64,000 nt of DNA from Flavobacteriales bacterium (GTDB lineage Bacteria > Bacteroidota > Bacteroidia > Flavobacteriales_F > PHOS-HE28), in assembly GCA_026129465.1 (NCBI GenBank), contig JAHCIA010000001.1:1931964-1995963 (forward strand). The letters are read 5' to 3'. This document shows, piece after piece, positions 30,561-38,490 of the stretch. The notes beneath the pieces were generated by a model. That model searched no databases. It saw nothing but the letters and a program-made list of their open reading frames with translations, and was not told the origin of the DNA. Each line of letters opens with the position of its first letter. Position 1 is the stretch's first letter. The translations under genes and the position numbers were made by a program.

Positions 30561-33067
30561 TAGTCAGTGGCTTGCTCGAAACCGGTGAGCGTGATGGATT
30601 GTGTGCTCGGCGGATCGCAGCCGAGGAAATTCTGAGTGTTGCTTCTGAGGTAGAAGCTGTTCATCACCCAGGCGTTGCGGTTATGCACCCAGCCGATGGC
30701 GACGTTGTTGTCCGTGTTCTTCAGGTAGTACGCCTCGATCTCGTTATCATTGCTTTCATCGAACACCTTTTGCGCCGTGTAGTCGCCATTGAAGAAGCCA
30801 TAGTCCAACCAACTCGGGTGTGCCAGCAGATCGGCCAGCGGCCGGAAGTGGTGGTGTATCCTCTTGTTCCTAACAGGAATGGAAATACCTCCAACATACA
30901 TTTCATTATCTTCCCCAAGAACATTCGAAGATTGCTGGAGTGGACTCCATTGGAATGGATTATTGGGGTCATTCGGCGGCTGTGGCAATGCATCCTCCCA
31001 CCAGAACACCCTGCCCCACAACCAAGTGGTCCCCGTCGCAAACTTGCCACTGAAAGCCGAAGCCCAGAGCTCATTGTGGAATGAGACATCATAGTTGTGG
31101 AAGATCCCCTCAACCAGAGAATTGAATCCGGTCAGGTGGGTATAATGGTTGAACTCCCCGTGACTGAAAGGTTTGCGGAGGGCCTCAGTGGTGGGCGGGT
31201 ACTGGGTCCGGAAGTCCTGCACTTGGTCGAACGCACCTCTCAGATGCCAGGCAGGAAGGCCCTGGTCGACCAGTGTGGGATGGATACCGTGATGAACATC
31301 GATCAGGTCCACCGCTTCATTGGAAAAGGGCAAGTAATGGGCGCTGTTGGCCGGTCCCGTCCCTCCAGTATAGCTCATGAGCCAGAGCTTGTTCTTTTCT
31401 CCCAACGGTGAATGAACGAGATCATCGTGCTCCACATCACCGCGGACATGATCCGTTATGTCCGTCAACCATTGGTCGATGATGACAGGCAGCAAGGAAT
31501 CCATGGGCCATTCTATCCTATTGATCGGACACATATCCCAAAGTGGATGAGGTTCTTGGATACTCAGGTCATCATAGCTATACGTAAGCATCTGATCGAT
31601 CTCATTGAAAGGCTCCCATGCCGCGATATTGACTGAATATCCCCAGCGGGACATGATATACTTGTACTTCCTCTTCCAGTAGTAGAATACTCCGCTGTTC
31701 TTGTTGGCAGGATCACCTCCCTCATAGAAGAACTCTTTGAGGTCATACCTTCCAGTACTTGGATCCCTGATAGGGTTCAGATAGTTCAAGACGTATGCAT
31801 GGGGTCCCCATATTGGGATCTCGTAGGCCTTGATAGGCGGATAGGGGTCAACACATAATTGCACGTAAATGCCATTATCATGGATATGATCGAGCAATTG
31901 ACCGAACGCCCAACATTGATATTGGCAGTTACCGCGATAGATGAGATCCCAAGGTGGGTTGGACAAACAAATTTGTGGTGCTCGGTAAGAATCATAGACG
32001 CCTAGATTCACCCATTCCGGAGCGAAGATCGAGCGCATGAGATACATACGAGAGAAATTGCCTCCCATCGAATGAAGGTCTTCCAGTGCTTGTTTCATCA
32101 AGTTGTAATCACGCATGAGGAAGTACCAGTCGCTACTGGCCTTGTCGGCAAGGTTGGGTCCCAAACCGAAGAAGGGTGTACCATCTTCGAACTGGAGGTT
32201 GCGGCGGTTAGCTTCACTGACCTTCAAGAAGCCCCTGTTGCCTGGCACCGGAGGGCCGCAGTGGAACTTATAGCCCCAATAGTCATGCTCGGGGAGCGCT
32301 TGATCGGCCAGCGTCTGGGTGTGAGGAGCTTTTACCGCCAAGTCGAAACGCCAAGGCCCTTCCACATCCGGAGCGATACGGAATCGAATGTGGTAGGGGT
32401 ATAGCGGATCATCAGGGGCTTCGACAAGCTTGGCATCAGGATCTTCACTGGACCATCTACCCTCCCTCATGAAGAAGCCCCATTTTATCTTGGAACCTGA
32501 TGGGGAGGTCAGCGTCATCACCAACTGGAGCGAGTCGTCCGCATACGGGTTAAGGTCATACACAGGATGGACATTGCCCGGCGTAGCATCCTCCATCACT
32601 CCGCCGGAATAGTAGTGGTCGAAAAAACGCTCGGTAGCATCTTGATACTCCTGGGGCAAGCGCAAACCCACCTCGAACTTCTCCCACTTCGGCACGTGCA
32701 CGATGTTGTCCACCAAGGCCACCTGAGGGTCCGGAGCGATGATGACCAGATCGGCGGGTCGGCCCAGGGTCTCGTCGATGTAGGCCCTGAAGCGGCCTTC
32801 GGTAACGAAGCCGCCCGCATGGAAGCCCGGGGCAAGACGAACCCGGGAGCCGGAAACAAATTCGGCATCCGCCGTACCTGTGATCAGGACCGGCAAGATG
32901 GGGGTGCCCGGTGCTATGATGTGCTGGGTGACCACGGCGAAATGGTGCGTGCCGCTGTTCCAAGATACATCCTGGATGGTGTGGTCCGGGTAGGGGGTCT
33001 GGGCCTTCGCTTGTGCCATGACCAGCAGCGCGGCGATGGCAGCCGTATATGCCAAGGCGCGCATCAC
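30560..33067 (-). pseudogene. N-terminal part of IS-interrupted T9SS glycoside-hydrolase-like protein
   Basis: 835 codons from ATG 33067 to a TAG formed at the IS junction (30562-30560). It has a Sec signal peptide (ALLVMAQAKAQ), an N-terminal beta domain resembling DUF5060-type modules (residues about 150-250), then LQFEDGTPFFGLGPN and a TIM-barrel-like region with AAWEPFNEIDQ, whose Glu fits the acid/base of clan GH-A enzymes, and SHGEFNHY, a candidate nucleophile strand. The family assignment is tentative. The intact protein, rebuilt without the IS, is 990 aa and ends in a T9SS sorting domain. Its ATG overlaps the stop of the SprB-repeat gene by 4 nt, so the two are coupled. Codon use is less GC-rich than in neighbours, hinting at transfer. 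Confidence 0.85.
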
Positions 33068-34395
33068 TTGGACGTTTCAAGATCACCGATCCGCTGCTCC
33101 AGGCCTCGGAACATCTCCTCCAATTCCAGAATGTAGAGGGCCTGCTGTTCGATCACTTCCAACATCCGCCGCTGCAGGTCGCCCACTTCCACGCCGCCCT
33201 TCTCCTCCACTTCGCGGACCGAGGGGATGCCGGGCAGGTGGCGGTGCAGTTTCAAGTGTGAACGGAGGTCCGCCAGTGGGCGCAAAGGGTATTCATCGGC
33301 GAACACATGGTCCGGCCATTCACCCAGTTTCACCAGCACATCGCGCGTGGCGATACCATCCTCCACAAAGAGCCGGTAGCCATCCACCGCACCAGCCGGT
33401 GGGTTGGTGCCGATCCCCACGCGCGATGTGCTGGTGATGACCATGCGTTGCTGGTTGTTGGTGCGGAAAGGCAGCGGAGCATTGTTCACCGTACCGATGA
33501 AGTAGATGCCATTCGGGTTGTCGATGACATTCCCGCAGGTGTACCAAGGGGCCACCGTTGTGTCCCCGGCCGGCCAGCACCAAGGCTTGGTGAGGAAAGC
33601 GCGCAGCTCGCCGTCATCATCCAAGCCGAGGATCCCGGACGGCAGGCCCAGTTTGATACCTCCTCCAGCAAGCAGGCGGACGACCTCCGCGCCGCTGGTC
33701 TTCAGCACGAAGTCCGTGGAGTCCGACGTGCCCAGGTAATCCACCTCCGGGTCCGTGCCCGCATTGCCACCCTTGTCCCAGTTGTTGTCGGCGGGTTCCG
33801 AGAGGAACAGTGCCCCGGGTTGGTTCTGGCAGCCATTGTGGTCCGTCACCACCAATTGGTAGTTGCCCGCGCCGATGGCGGTGCGGTGCTGCGTGGTCAC
33901 AGCGTCCTGCCACAGGTAGGTGTAAGGCGGCACGCCATATTGCACAGCGGTCTGGATGCTGCCGTTGTAGCATTGGTGGCAGCTGACGTTGTAGCCGTTC
34001 GGCCAAGTGTAGGGCGTCAAACCCACGATGAGGGCCCTGGGCTGCGAGAGAGTGATCTCCGCATAGCGCTTTGTGCTGTCCGCATCCGTCACCGTTACGC
34101 GGTAGTAACCCGCTGCCAGGCCGCTGATGGCGGCGGTGGTGTCCTGATTGGACCACAAATAGGTGTAGGGCGCCGTTCCCCCGGTGACGATGGCCTCTAT
34201 GCTACCATTGGTGCCCCCGAAACAACTGACGCCATAGCCGTTGTAATTGCTGCGGACGAGTGTGATGTTGAGCGGCTGGGCGATAGCGCTATCAGCACAA
34301 ATGCCCATGCAAGCCAAGGCGATCAGGAATTGGCCGGCTCGGGGGGGGGGGGGGGGACAAAACGCATGATCGATCGGGTAGGGTGGAACGAACAT
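33064..34395 (-). CDS. SprB-repeat surface protein with start-proximal C16 tract (phase-variable candidate)
   Basis: The body has two SprB/PKD-like repeats (VSCFGGTNGSIEAIVTGGTA with YTYLWSNQDTTAAISGLAAG, and VSCHQCYNGSIQTAVQYGVP), then a beta-rich region and a C-terminal coiled-coil/tail-fibre-like end (DHVFADEYPLRPLADLRSHL, ending LEEMFRGLEQRIGDLETSK). In this sequence the frame is open from ATG 34395, but that ATG lies inside the -7 promoter box. The better placed ATG at 34367 is out of frame. It reads MRFV-Pro5 and hits TGA because a run of 16 C follows it. With 14 or 17 C it would give MRFVP...RAGQFLIALACMGICADSAIAQ, a good signal peptide. First gene of a three-gene operon. Confidence 0.75.
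   Translation of the reverse strand: MFVPPYPIDHAFCPPPPPRAGQFLIALACMGICADSAIAQPLNITLVRSNYNGYGVSCFGGTNGSIEAIVTGGTAPYTYLWSNQDTTAAISGLAAGYYRVTVTDADSTKRYAEITLSQPRALIVGLTPYTWPNGYNVSCHQCYNGSIQTAVQYGVPPYTYLWQDAVTTQHRTAIGAGNYQLVVTDHNGCQNQPGALFLSEPADNNWDKGGNAGTDPEVDYLGTSDSTDFVLKTSGAEVVRLLAGGGIKLGLPSGILGLDDDGELRAFLTKPWCWPAGDTTVAPWYTCGNVIDNPNGIYFIGTVNNAPLPFRTNNQQRMVITSTSRVGIGTNPPAGAVDGYRLFVEDGIATRDVLVKLGEWPDHVFADEYPLRPLADLRSHLKLHRHLPGIPSVREVEEKGGVEVGDLQRRMLEVIEQQALYILELEEMFRGLEQRIGDLETSK
34341..34356 (-). repeat. homopolymer C16 (G16 on + strand)
   Basis: Sixteen identical bases starting 12 nt into the frame of the ATG at 34367. This is the only long homopolymer I see in the window. Its length decides whether that ATG reads into the SprB-repeat protein (14 or 17) or stops after 14 codons (16, as here). 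Confidence 0.85.
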
Positions 34396-34420
34396 AATGC
34401 GGAAGCGTGCGAATACCAAA
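34389..34420 (-). promoter_or_regulatory. promoter of the SprB-repeat/T9SS operon
   Basis: On the minus strand, TTTG (34420-34417), 20 nt, then TATGTTCG (34396-34389). This has both elements of the Bacteroidota promoter at the known spacing, and ends 21 nt before the ATG at 34367. It is one of the best two-element promoters in the window. Confidence 0.6.
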
Positions 34421-34549
34421 TTCGCAGGGACATCATTCCGCATTTCTATACAGGTCTGGCGATCAACATGGTGCGATCGTTGCCGGCCCGCCATCCTCGC
34501 CACCACCGATCGTTGATATCCACCCCACTGCCCTGCCACCACCCACCGC

Positions 34550-34557
34550 TACCTTCG
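34550..34557 (+). promoter_or_regulatory. -7 promoter box of the helicase gene
   Basis: TACCTTCG matches TAnnTTYG and ends 10 nt before the ATG at 34568. It is divergent from the SprB operon promoter. The remaining 34421-34549 shows no gene. Confidence 0.45.
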
Positions 34558-34567
34558 CCCTCTCCCC

Positions 34568-36967
34568 ATGCGTTATCTCGAAGGCCTGAACCCCGCCCAG
34601 CGCGCGGCCGTGGAGCATACCGACGGCCCCAACATGGTGATCGCCGGTGCAGGAAGCGGCAAGACGCGCGTGCTAACCGTACGCATCGCCCACCTGATGG
34701 CCGCCAAGGGCGTGGACCCCTTCCGCATCCTGGCCCTCACCTTCACCAACAAGGCGGCGCGGGAGATGAAGGAGCGCATCGCCAAACTGCTGGGCGAGCA
34801 GGGTTCCACCGAGGCGCTCAACCTGTGGATGGGCACCTTCCACAGCGTCTTCGCCCGCATCCTCCGCGCCGAAGCGGACAAGCTGGGCTACCCCAAGGAC
34901 TTCACCATCTACGACACGGACGACAGCCGCAACGTGATCAAGGGCATCGTGAAGGAATGGCAGCTGGACGACAAGCTGTACAAGCCCAGCCAGGTACACG
35001 GTCGCATCAGCATGGCGAAGAACAACCTGATCGGTCCGCTGGAATACCTGGCCAATGCGGAGCAGATGGCGGCGGATGCCAGCGTGGGCCGCGAGAAGAT
35101 GGGGGAGATCTACCGCGCCTACGCCATGAAATGCTTCCGATCGGGGGCGATGGATTTCGACGACCTGCTGTACAACACGGCCCTGCTCTTCCGCGACCAT
35201 CCGGAGGCCATGCTGAAGTACCAGCAACGCTTCCAATACATCCTGGTGGACGAGTACCAGGACACCAACCTGGTGCAGTACAACATCGTGAAGACCCTTT
35301 CCGCCCGGCATGAGAACCTCACCGTGGTGGGCGACGACAGCCAGAGCATCTACGCTTTCCGCGGCGCCAACATCCAGAACATCCTCAACTTCCGCAGCGA
35401 CTACCCGGACCACAAGCTCTTCAAACTGGAGCAGAACTACCGCAGCACGAAGACCATCGTGGGCGCGGCCAATTCGCTGATCGAAAAGAACAAGGACCAG
35501 ATCCGCAAGACCATCTGGACGGACAACAATGAGGGTGAGAAGATCCGCGTGCACCGCGCGTTGAGCGACAACGAGGAGGGCGCCTTCGTGGCGCACAGCA
35601 TCTTCGAGACGCACATGCGGGAGCAGGTGCCCAACAAGGGCTTCGCCATCCTGTACCGCACCAACGCGCAGAGCCGCAGCATGGAAGAGGCCTTGCGCAA
35701 GCTGAACATACCCTACCGCATCTACGGCGGTCTCAGCTTCTACCAGCGCAAGGAGATCAAGGACCTGATCGCCTACTTCCGGCTGGTTTGCAACCCGCGC
35801 GACGAGGAGGCGCTGAAACGCGTGATCAACTATCCCACGCGTGGCATCGGGCAGACCACGGTGGACAAGCTGCTGGTGGCGAGCGCGGAGAAAGGGATGC
35901 CCGTGTGGGACCTGCTCACGCAGCATTCAGGAGAACTGGAGATCCACAGCGGCACGCGCAAAGCCCTGGCGGAATTCGTGACCATGGTCAAAAGCTTCCA
36001 GGCACAGCTGCCCACGCACAGCGCAGCGATGCTGGGCGAGGAGATCGCGCGGCGCAGCGGTATCCTGAAAGACCTCTTCACGGACAAGACGCCCGAGGGC
36101 GTGAGCCGCTACGAGAACATCCAGGAATTGCTGGCCGGGATGAAGGAATTCTCCGATGCGCAGGCCGAAGGCACGGACCTGCCCCGCACGCTGAGCGACT
36201 TCCTGATCGATGTGGCACTCCTGACCGATGCCGACAACGAGGACCCCAACGACACCGACCGGGTGAGCCTGATGACCATCCACGCGGCCAAGGGCTTGGA
36301 GTTCCCTTATGTGTTCGTGGTGGGCTTGGAGGAGGACCTCTTCCCCAACATGATGAGCGTGCAGAGCCGCGCCGACCTGGAGGAGGAGCGCCGCCTCTTT
36401 TACGTGGCCCTGACCCGCGCCGAGAAGCGTTGTACCCTGAGCTACGCCATGAGCCGCTACAAGTGGGGCAACCTCACCGCCGGAGAACCCAGCCGCTTCA
36501 TCGACGAGATCGACGAGAAATTCCTGGAGATGCCCAAGGCCAACGATCGCGTGGGCTTCGGCGCGGCGCGCGGCACACCGCCTTGGGCAAGGAAGAATGT
36601 GGGCTTCGGTCCGAACCCCGGCGAATTCGCCAGTGGCAAGCCCGTGTACGGGCGGGAGGAACGTGCGCCCGTATCACCGCGACCAAATGCCCCGCAGCGC
36701 AGACCCGGCCCCCCTACATCTCCGAAGCCCGGCAAGCTCAAGCGCATCACCTCCGAGGGCCGTCCACTGGAAGCCACCAGCTCGCTGGGCGCCGATAGCC
36801 CGGAGATCGCCGAGGGCATGACCGTGGCGCACGAACGTTTCGGCAAGGGCAAAGTGCTGAAGGTGGAAGGCCGCGCACCCGACCTGAAAGCCACCGTGTT
36901 CTTCCCCAGCGCCGGGCAGAAGCAGCTGCTGCTGCGCTTCGCGAAGCTGGAGGTGGTGGAGGGGTGA
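34568..36967 (+). CDS. UvrD/PcrA-type DNA helicase (SF1)
   Basis: A 799-aa 3'-5' DNA helicase of the UvrD/PcrA/Rep group acting in excision repair and replication restart. The Q motif LNPAQRAAV is at residues 7-15, Walker A AGAGSGKTR at 26-34, Walker B VDEYQDTN near 226, GDDSQSIYAFRGAN follows, and motif V/VI includes LMTIHAAKGLEFPYVFVVG and FYVALTRAEKRC. A Pro/Gly/Arg-rich linker (about 660-735) leads to a C-terminal Tudor-like segment (MTVAHERFGKGKVLKVEG), the part that in PcrA contacts RNA polymerase. PcrA is the closer match by architecture. The symbol is left open between pcrA and uvrD. Confidence 0.95.
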   Translation: MRYLEGLNPAQRAAVEHTDGPNMVIAGAGSGKTRVLTVRIAHLMAAKGVDPFRILALTFTNKAAREMKERIAKLLGEQGSTEALNLWMGTFHSVFARILRAEADKLGYPKDFTIYDTDDSRNVIKGIVKEWQLDDKLYKPSQVHGRISMAKNNLIGPLEYLANAEQMAADASVGREKMGEIYRAYAMKCFRSGAMDFDDLLYNTALLFRDHPEAMLKYQQRFQYILVDEYQDTNLVQYNIVKTLSARHENLTVVGDDSQSIYAFRGANIQNILNFRSDYPDHKLFKLEQNYRSTKTIVGAANSLIEKNKDQIRKTIWTDNNEGEKIRVHRALSDNEEGAFVAHSIFETHMREQVPNKGFAILYRTNAQSRSMEEALRKLNIPYRIYGGLSFYQRKEIKDLIAYFRLVCNPRDEEALKRVINYPTRGIGQTTVDKLLVASAEKGMPVWDLLTQHSGELEIHSGTRKALAEFVTMVKSFQAQLPTHSAAMLGEEIARRSGILKDLFTDKTPEGVSRYENIQELLAGMKEFSDAQAEGTDLPRTLSDFLIDVALLTDADNEDPNDTDRVSLMTIHAAKGLEFPYVFVVGLEEDLFPNMMSVQSRADLEEERRLFYVALTRAEKRCTLSYAMSRYKWGNLTAGEPSRFIDEIDEKFLEMPKANDRVGFGAARGTPPWARKNVGFGPNPGEFASGKPVYGREERAPVSPRPNAPQRRPGPPTSPKPGKLKRITSEGRPLEATSSLGADSPEIAEGMTVAHERFGKGKVLKVEGRAPDLKATVFFPSAGQKQLLLRFAKLEVVEG

Positions 36968-36973
36968 TCGGCT

Positions 36974-36981
36974 TACATTTG
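36974..36981 (+). promoter_or_regulatory. -7 promoter box of the DUF433-DUF5615 pair
   Basis: TACATTTG is an exact TAnnTTTG match, 7 nt after the helicase stop and ending 6 nt before the ATG at 36988. Confidence 0.5.
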
Positions 36982-36987
36982 GGTGTC

Positions 36988-37236
36988 ATGAACACCCAGA
37001 CCGTCAAAGAGCTTATCTCCGTGGACCCCGACGTACTGGGTGGGTGCCCCGTGTTCAAGGGAACCCGCGTACCAGTGGAGTCCCTGATATGGCACTTGGA
37101 GAAAGGCGCCACCTTGGACGACTTCCTCAGCGATTTCCCCAGCGTGAGCCGGTCCCAGGCCAGCGGTGTGCTCGAACTGGTGGGAGGTCTCTTCAGTGCC
37201 GAACGGATCAGCAAGCTTTATGAAGCTGCTGCTTGA
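36988..37236 (+). CDS. DUF433 antitoxin-like protein
   Basis: An 82-aa DUF433 protein with a helix-turn-helix core. The signature DPDVLGGCPVFKGTRVPVES, then WHLEKGATLDDFLSDFPSVS is typical. Such proteins are encoded just upstream of DUF5615 PIN-like proteins and are regarded as the antitoxin/DNA-binding half of VapBC-like modules. I chose ATG at 36988 over an in-frame GTG at 36964 because of the promoter box between them and the family length. It overlaps the next gene by 17 nt. Confidence 0.85.
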   Translation: MNTQTVKELISVDPDVLGGCPVFKGTRVPVESLIWHLEKGATLDDFLSDFPSVSRSQASGVLELVGGLFSAERISKLYEAAA

Positions 37237-37540
37237 CGAGAACCTGCCCAAGCGGATCAAAGCCCTGTTGTCACCACATGAGGCCTTCACGGTGAGGGAC
37301 ATGGGCTGGAATGGCAGAGGCAATGGTGAACTGCTGCGGTCGATGAAGGAGCATGGGTTTGATGTCTTGCTCACCTTCGACAAGAACTTGCGCTACCAAC
37401 AGAATTTCAAGCGCTACGACCTCCCTGTGCTGGTCCTTGATGCGGAAGACAACACCTACCTGAGCCTGGCCCCGATCATGTCCAATGTGCTGGCCGCTTT
37501 GGAACGAGGGGTGCAGGCAGGACCCACCATCATTCGTTGA
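37220..37540 (+). CDS. DUF5615 PIN-like protein (toxin-like partner)
   Basis: A 106-aa PIN-like/Mut7-C-type protein beginning MKLLLDENLPKRIKALL. Conserved acidic positions are D6/E7 in LLDENL, D in VRDMGW, D in LLTFDKNL and D in LVLDAED, matching a metal-dependent nuclease-like site. It is predicted to be the toxin-like RNase partner of the DUF433 protein. Activity is not established for the family as a whole. The start overlaps the antitoxin-like gene by 17 nt, so translation is coupled. Confidence 0.8.
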   Translation: MKLLLDENLPKRIKALLSPHEAFTVRDMGWNGRGNGELLRSMKEHGFDVLLTFDKNLRYQQNFKRYDLPVLVLDAEDNTYLSLAPIMSNVLAALERGVQAGPTIIR

Positions 37541-37571
37541 ACCGAAAACGGCGAACCACGCCCTGCTTCCC

Positions 37572-37579
37572 TACATTTG
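37572..37579 (+). promoter_or_regulatory. -7 promoter box of the DUF4290 gene
   Basis: TACATTTG is an exact TAnnTTTG match ending 86 nt before the ATG at 37666, which would give an unusually long leader for this genome. Confidence 0.4.
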
Positions 37580-37665
37580 GACCCACTGCCGCGCGGCACG
37601 CCTCCTTCCTGGAAGGTTTCCCCGCCCACGCCGCGCCGGCCACTGCTTCCCAACACCTGCTCCCG

Positions 37666-38331
37666 ATGAGCCTTCCCGGATTGGACTACAACACCCAGCG
37701 CCCGCAACTGCCCATCCCCGAATACGGGCGCAACGTGCAGCGCATGGTGGACCACGTGATGGAGATCGAGGACCGCGCCGAACGCACCCGGCAGGCCAGG
37801 GCCATCATCCAGGTGATCGCACGCCTGAATCCGCAGTTGCGCAACAGCGACAACTTCGAGCGCACCCTGTGGGACCACCTCTGGATCATGAGCGACCTGA
37901 AGCTCGATGTGGACGCCCCCTACCCCATGCCCACCGTGGAGGAGCTGCACAGCAAGCCCGAGCGCGTGCCCTACCCGCAATCGAATGTGCGTTTCGGCCA
38001 CTACGGCAAGTTGGTGGAAAGCATGATCGAGCAGTGCGCCGAGATGGAGTCCGGGGAAAAGCGCGACGCCTACGCCGAGCTGATCGCCAACCACATGAAG
38101 AAGCAGTTCCTCACCTGGAACCGCGACACCGTGCCCGATCCTGTGATCCTCAAGGACCTGTCCGAGTTGAGCAAGGGGCGCATCAAGTTGAAGCCCGACA
38201 CCCAACTGGCCCACACCGCCGATCTGTTGCGCGCCCAGCAGAATGGTCCGCGCAATGAGGTGGACACGCGCCGGCGCCAGGGCGGTGGCGGTGGCAAGAA
38301 GCGCAATCGCAAGCGGAAGAAGCGGTATTGA
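37666..38331 (+). CDS. DUF4290 family protein
   Basis: A 221-aa protein of a Bacteroidota-specific family of unknown function. The conserved start GLDYNTQRPQLPIPEYGRNV and the block DYPYPMP-like DVDAPYPMPTVEELHSKPER are present. No signal peptide or membrane segment. The C-terminal 25 residues are very basic (GGGGGKKRNRKRKKRY), suggesting nucleic-acid contact. I chose ATG at 37666. The upstream in-frame TTG at 37537 adds an unconserved stretch. It lies directly upstream of murA, a conserved neighbourhood in flavobacteria as far as I recall. Confidence 0.88.
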   Translation: MSLPGLDYNTQRPQLPIPEYGRNVQRMVDHVMEIEDRAERTRQARAIIQVIARLNPQLRNSDNFERTLWDHLWIMSDLKLDVDAPYPMPTVEELHSKPERVPYPQSNVRFGHYGKLVESMIEQCAEMESGEKRDAYAELIANHMKKQFLTWNRDTVPDPVILKDLSELSKGRIKLKPDTQLAHTADLLRAQQNGPRNEVDTRRRQGGGGGKKRNRKRKKRY

Positions 38332-38382
38332 GGTTGCAGGTTTCTGGTTGACCGACGAACGACAACGGGCGACAGAACAACC
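38332..38382. repeat. degenerate heptamer repeats in the DUF4290-murA gap
   Basis: GGTTGCA, GGTTTCT, GGTTGAC (38332-38352) is followed by CGACGAA, CGACAAC, GGGCGAC, AGAACAA (38353-38380) in the opposite sense. The family resembles the repeats between ribosomal genes but is more degenerate. The rest of the gap to 38490 shows no gene and no clear -7 box for murA. Confidence 0.4.
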
Positions 38383-38490
38383 GCTTCTTCCACACTTCCC
38401 CGTGCAAACCCGGCCCACCGCACACCGCCGGTGAACTCCTTGCCGTTGTTGCTTTGGCGTGTCCGCATTTAGCGCCGGACCGCCAAGCCG

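Noticed and set aside
34396..34542. Longer N-terminus of the SprB-repeat protein (MVAGQWGGYQRS...)
   Set aside because: It would start upstream of both promoter elements and adds a non-hydrophobic stretch before the signal peptide.
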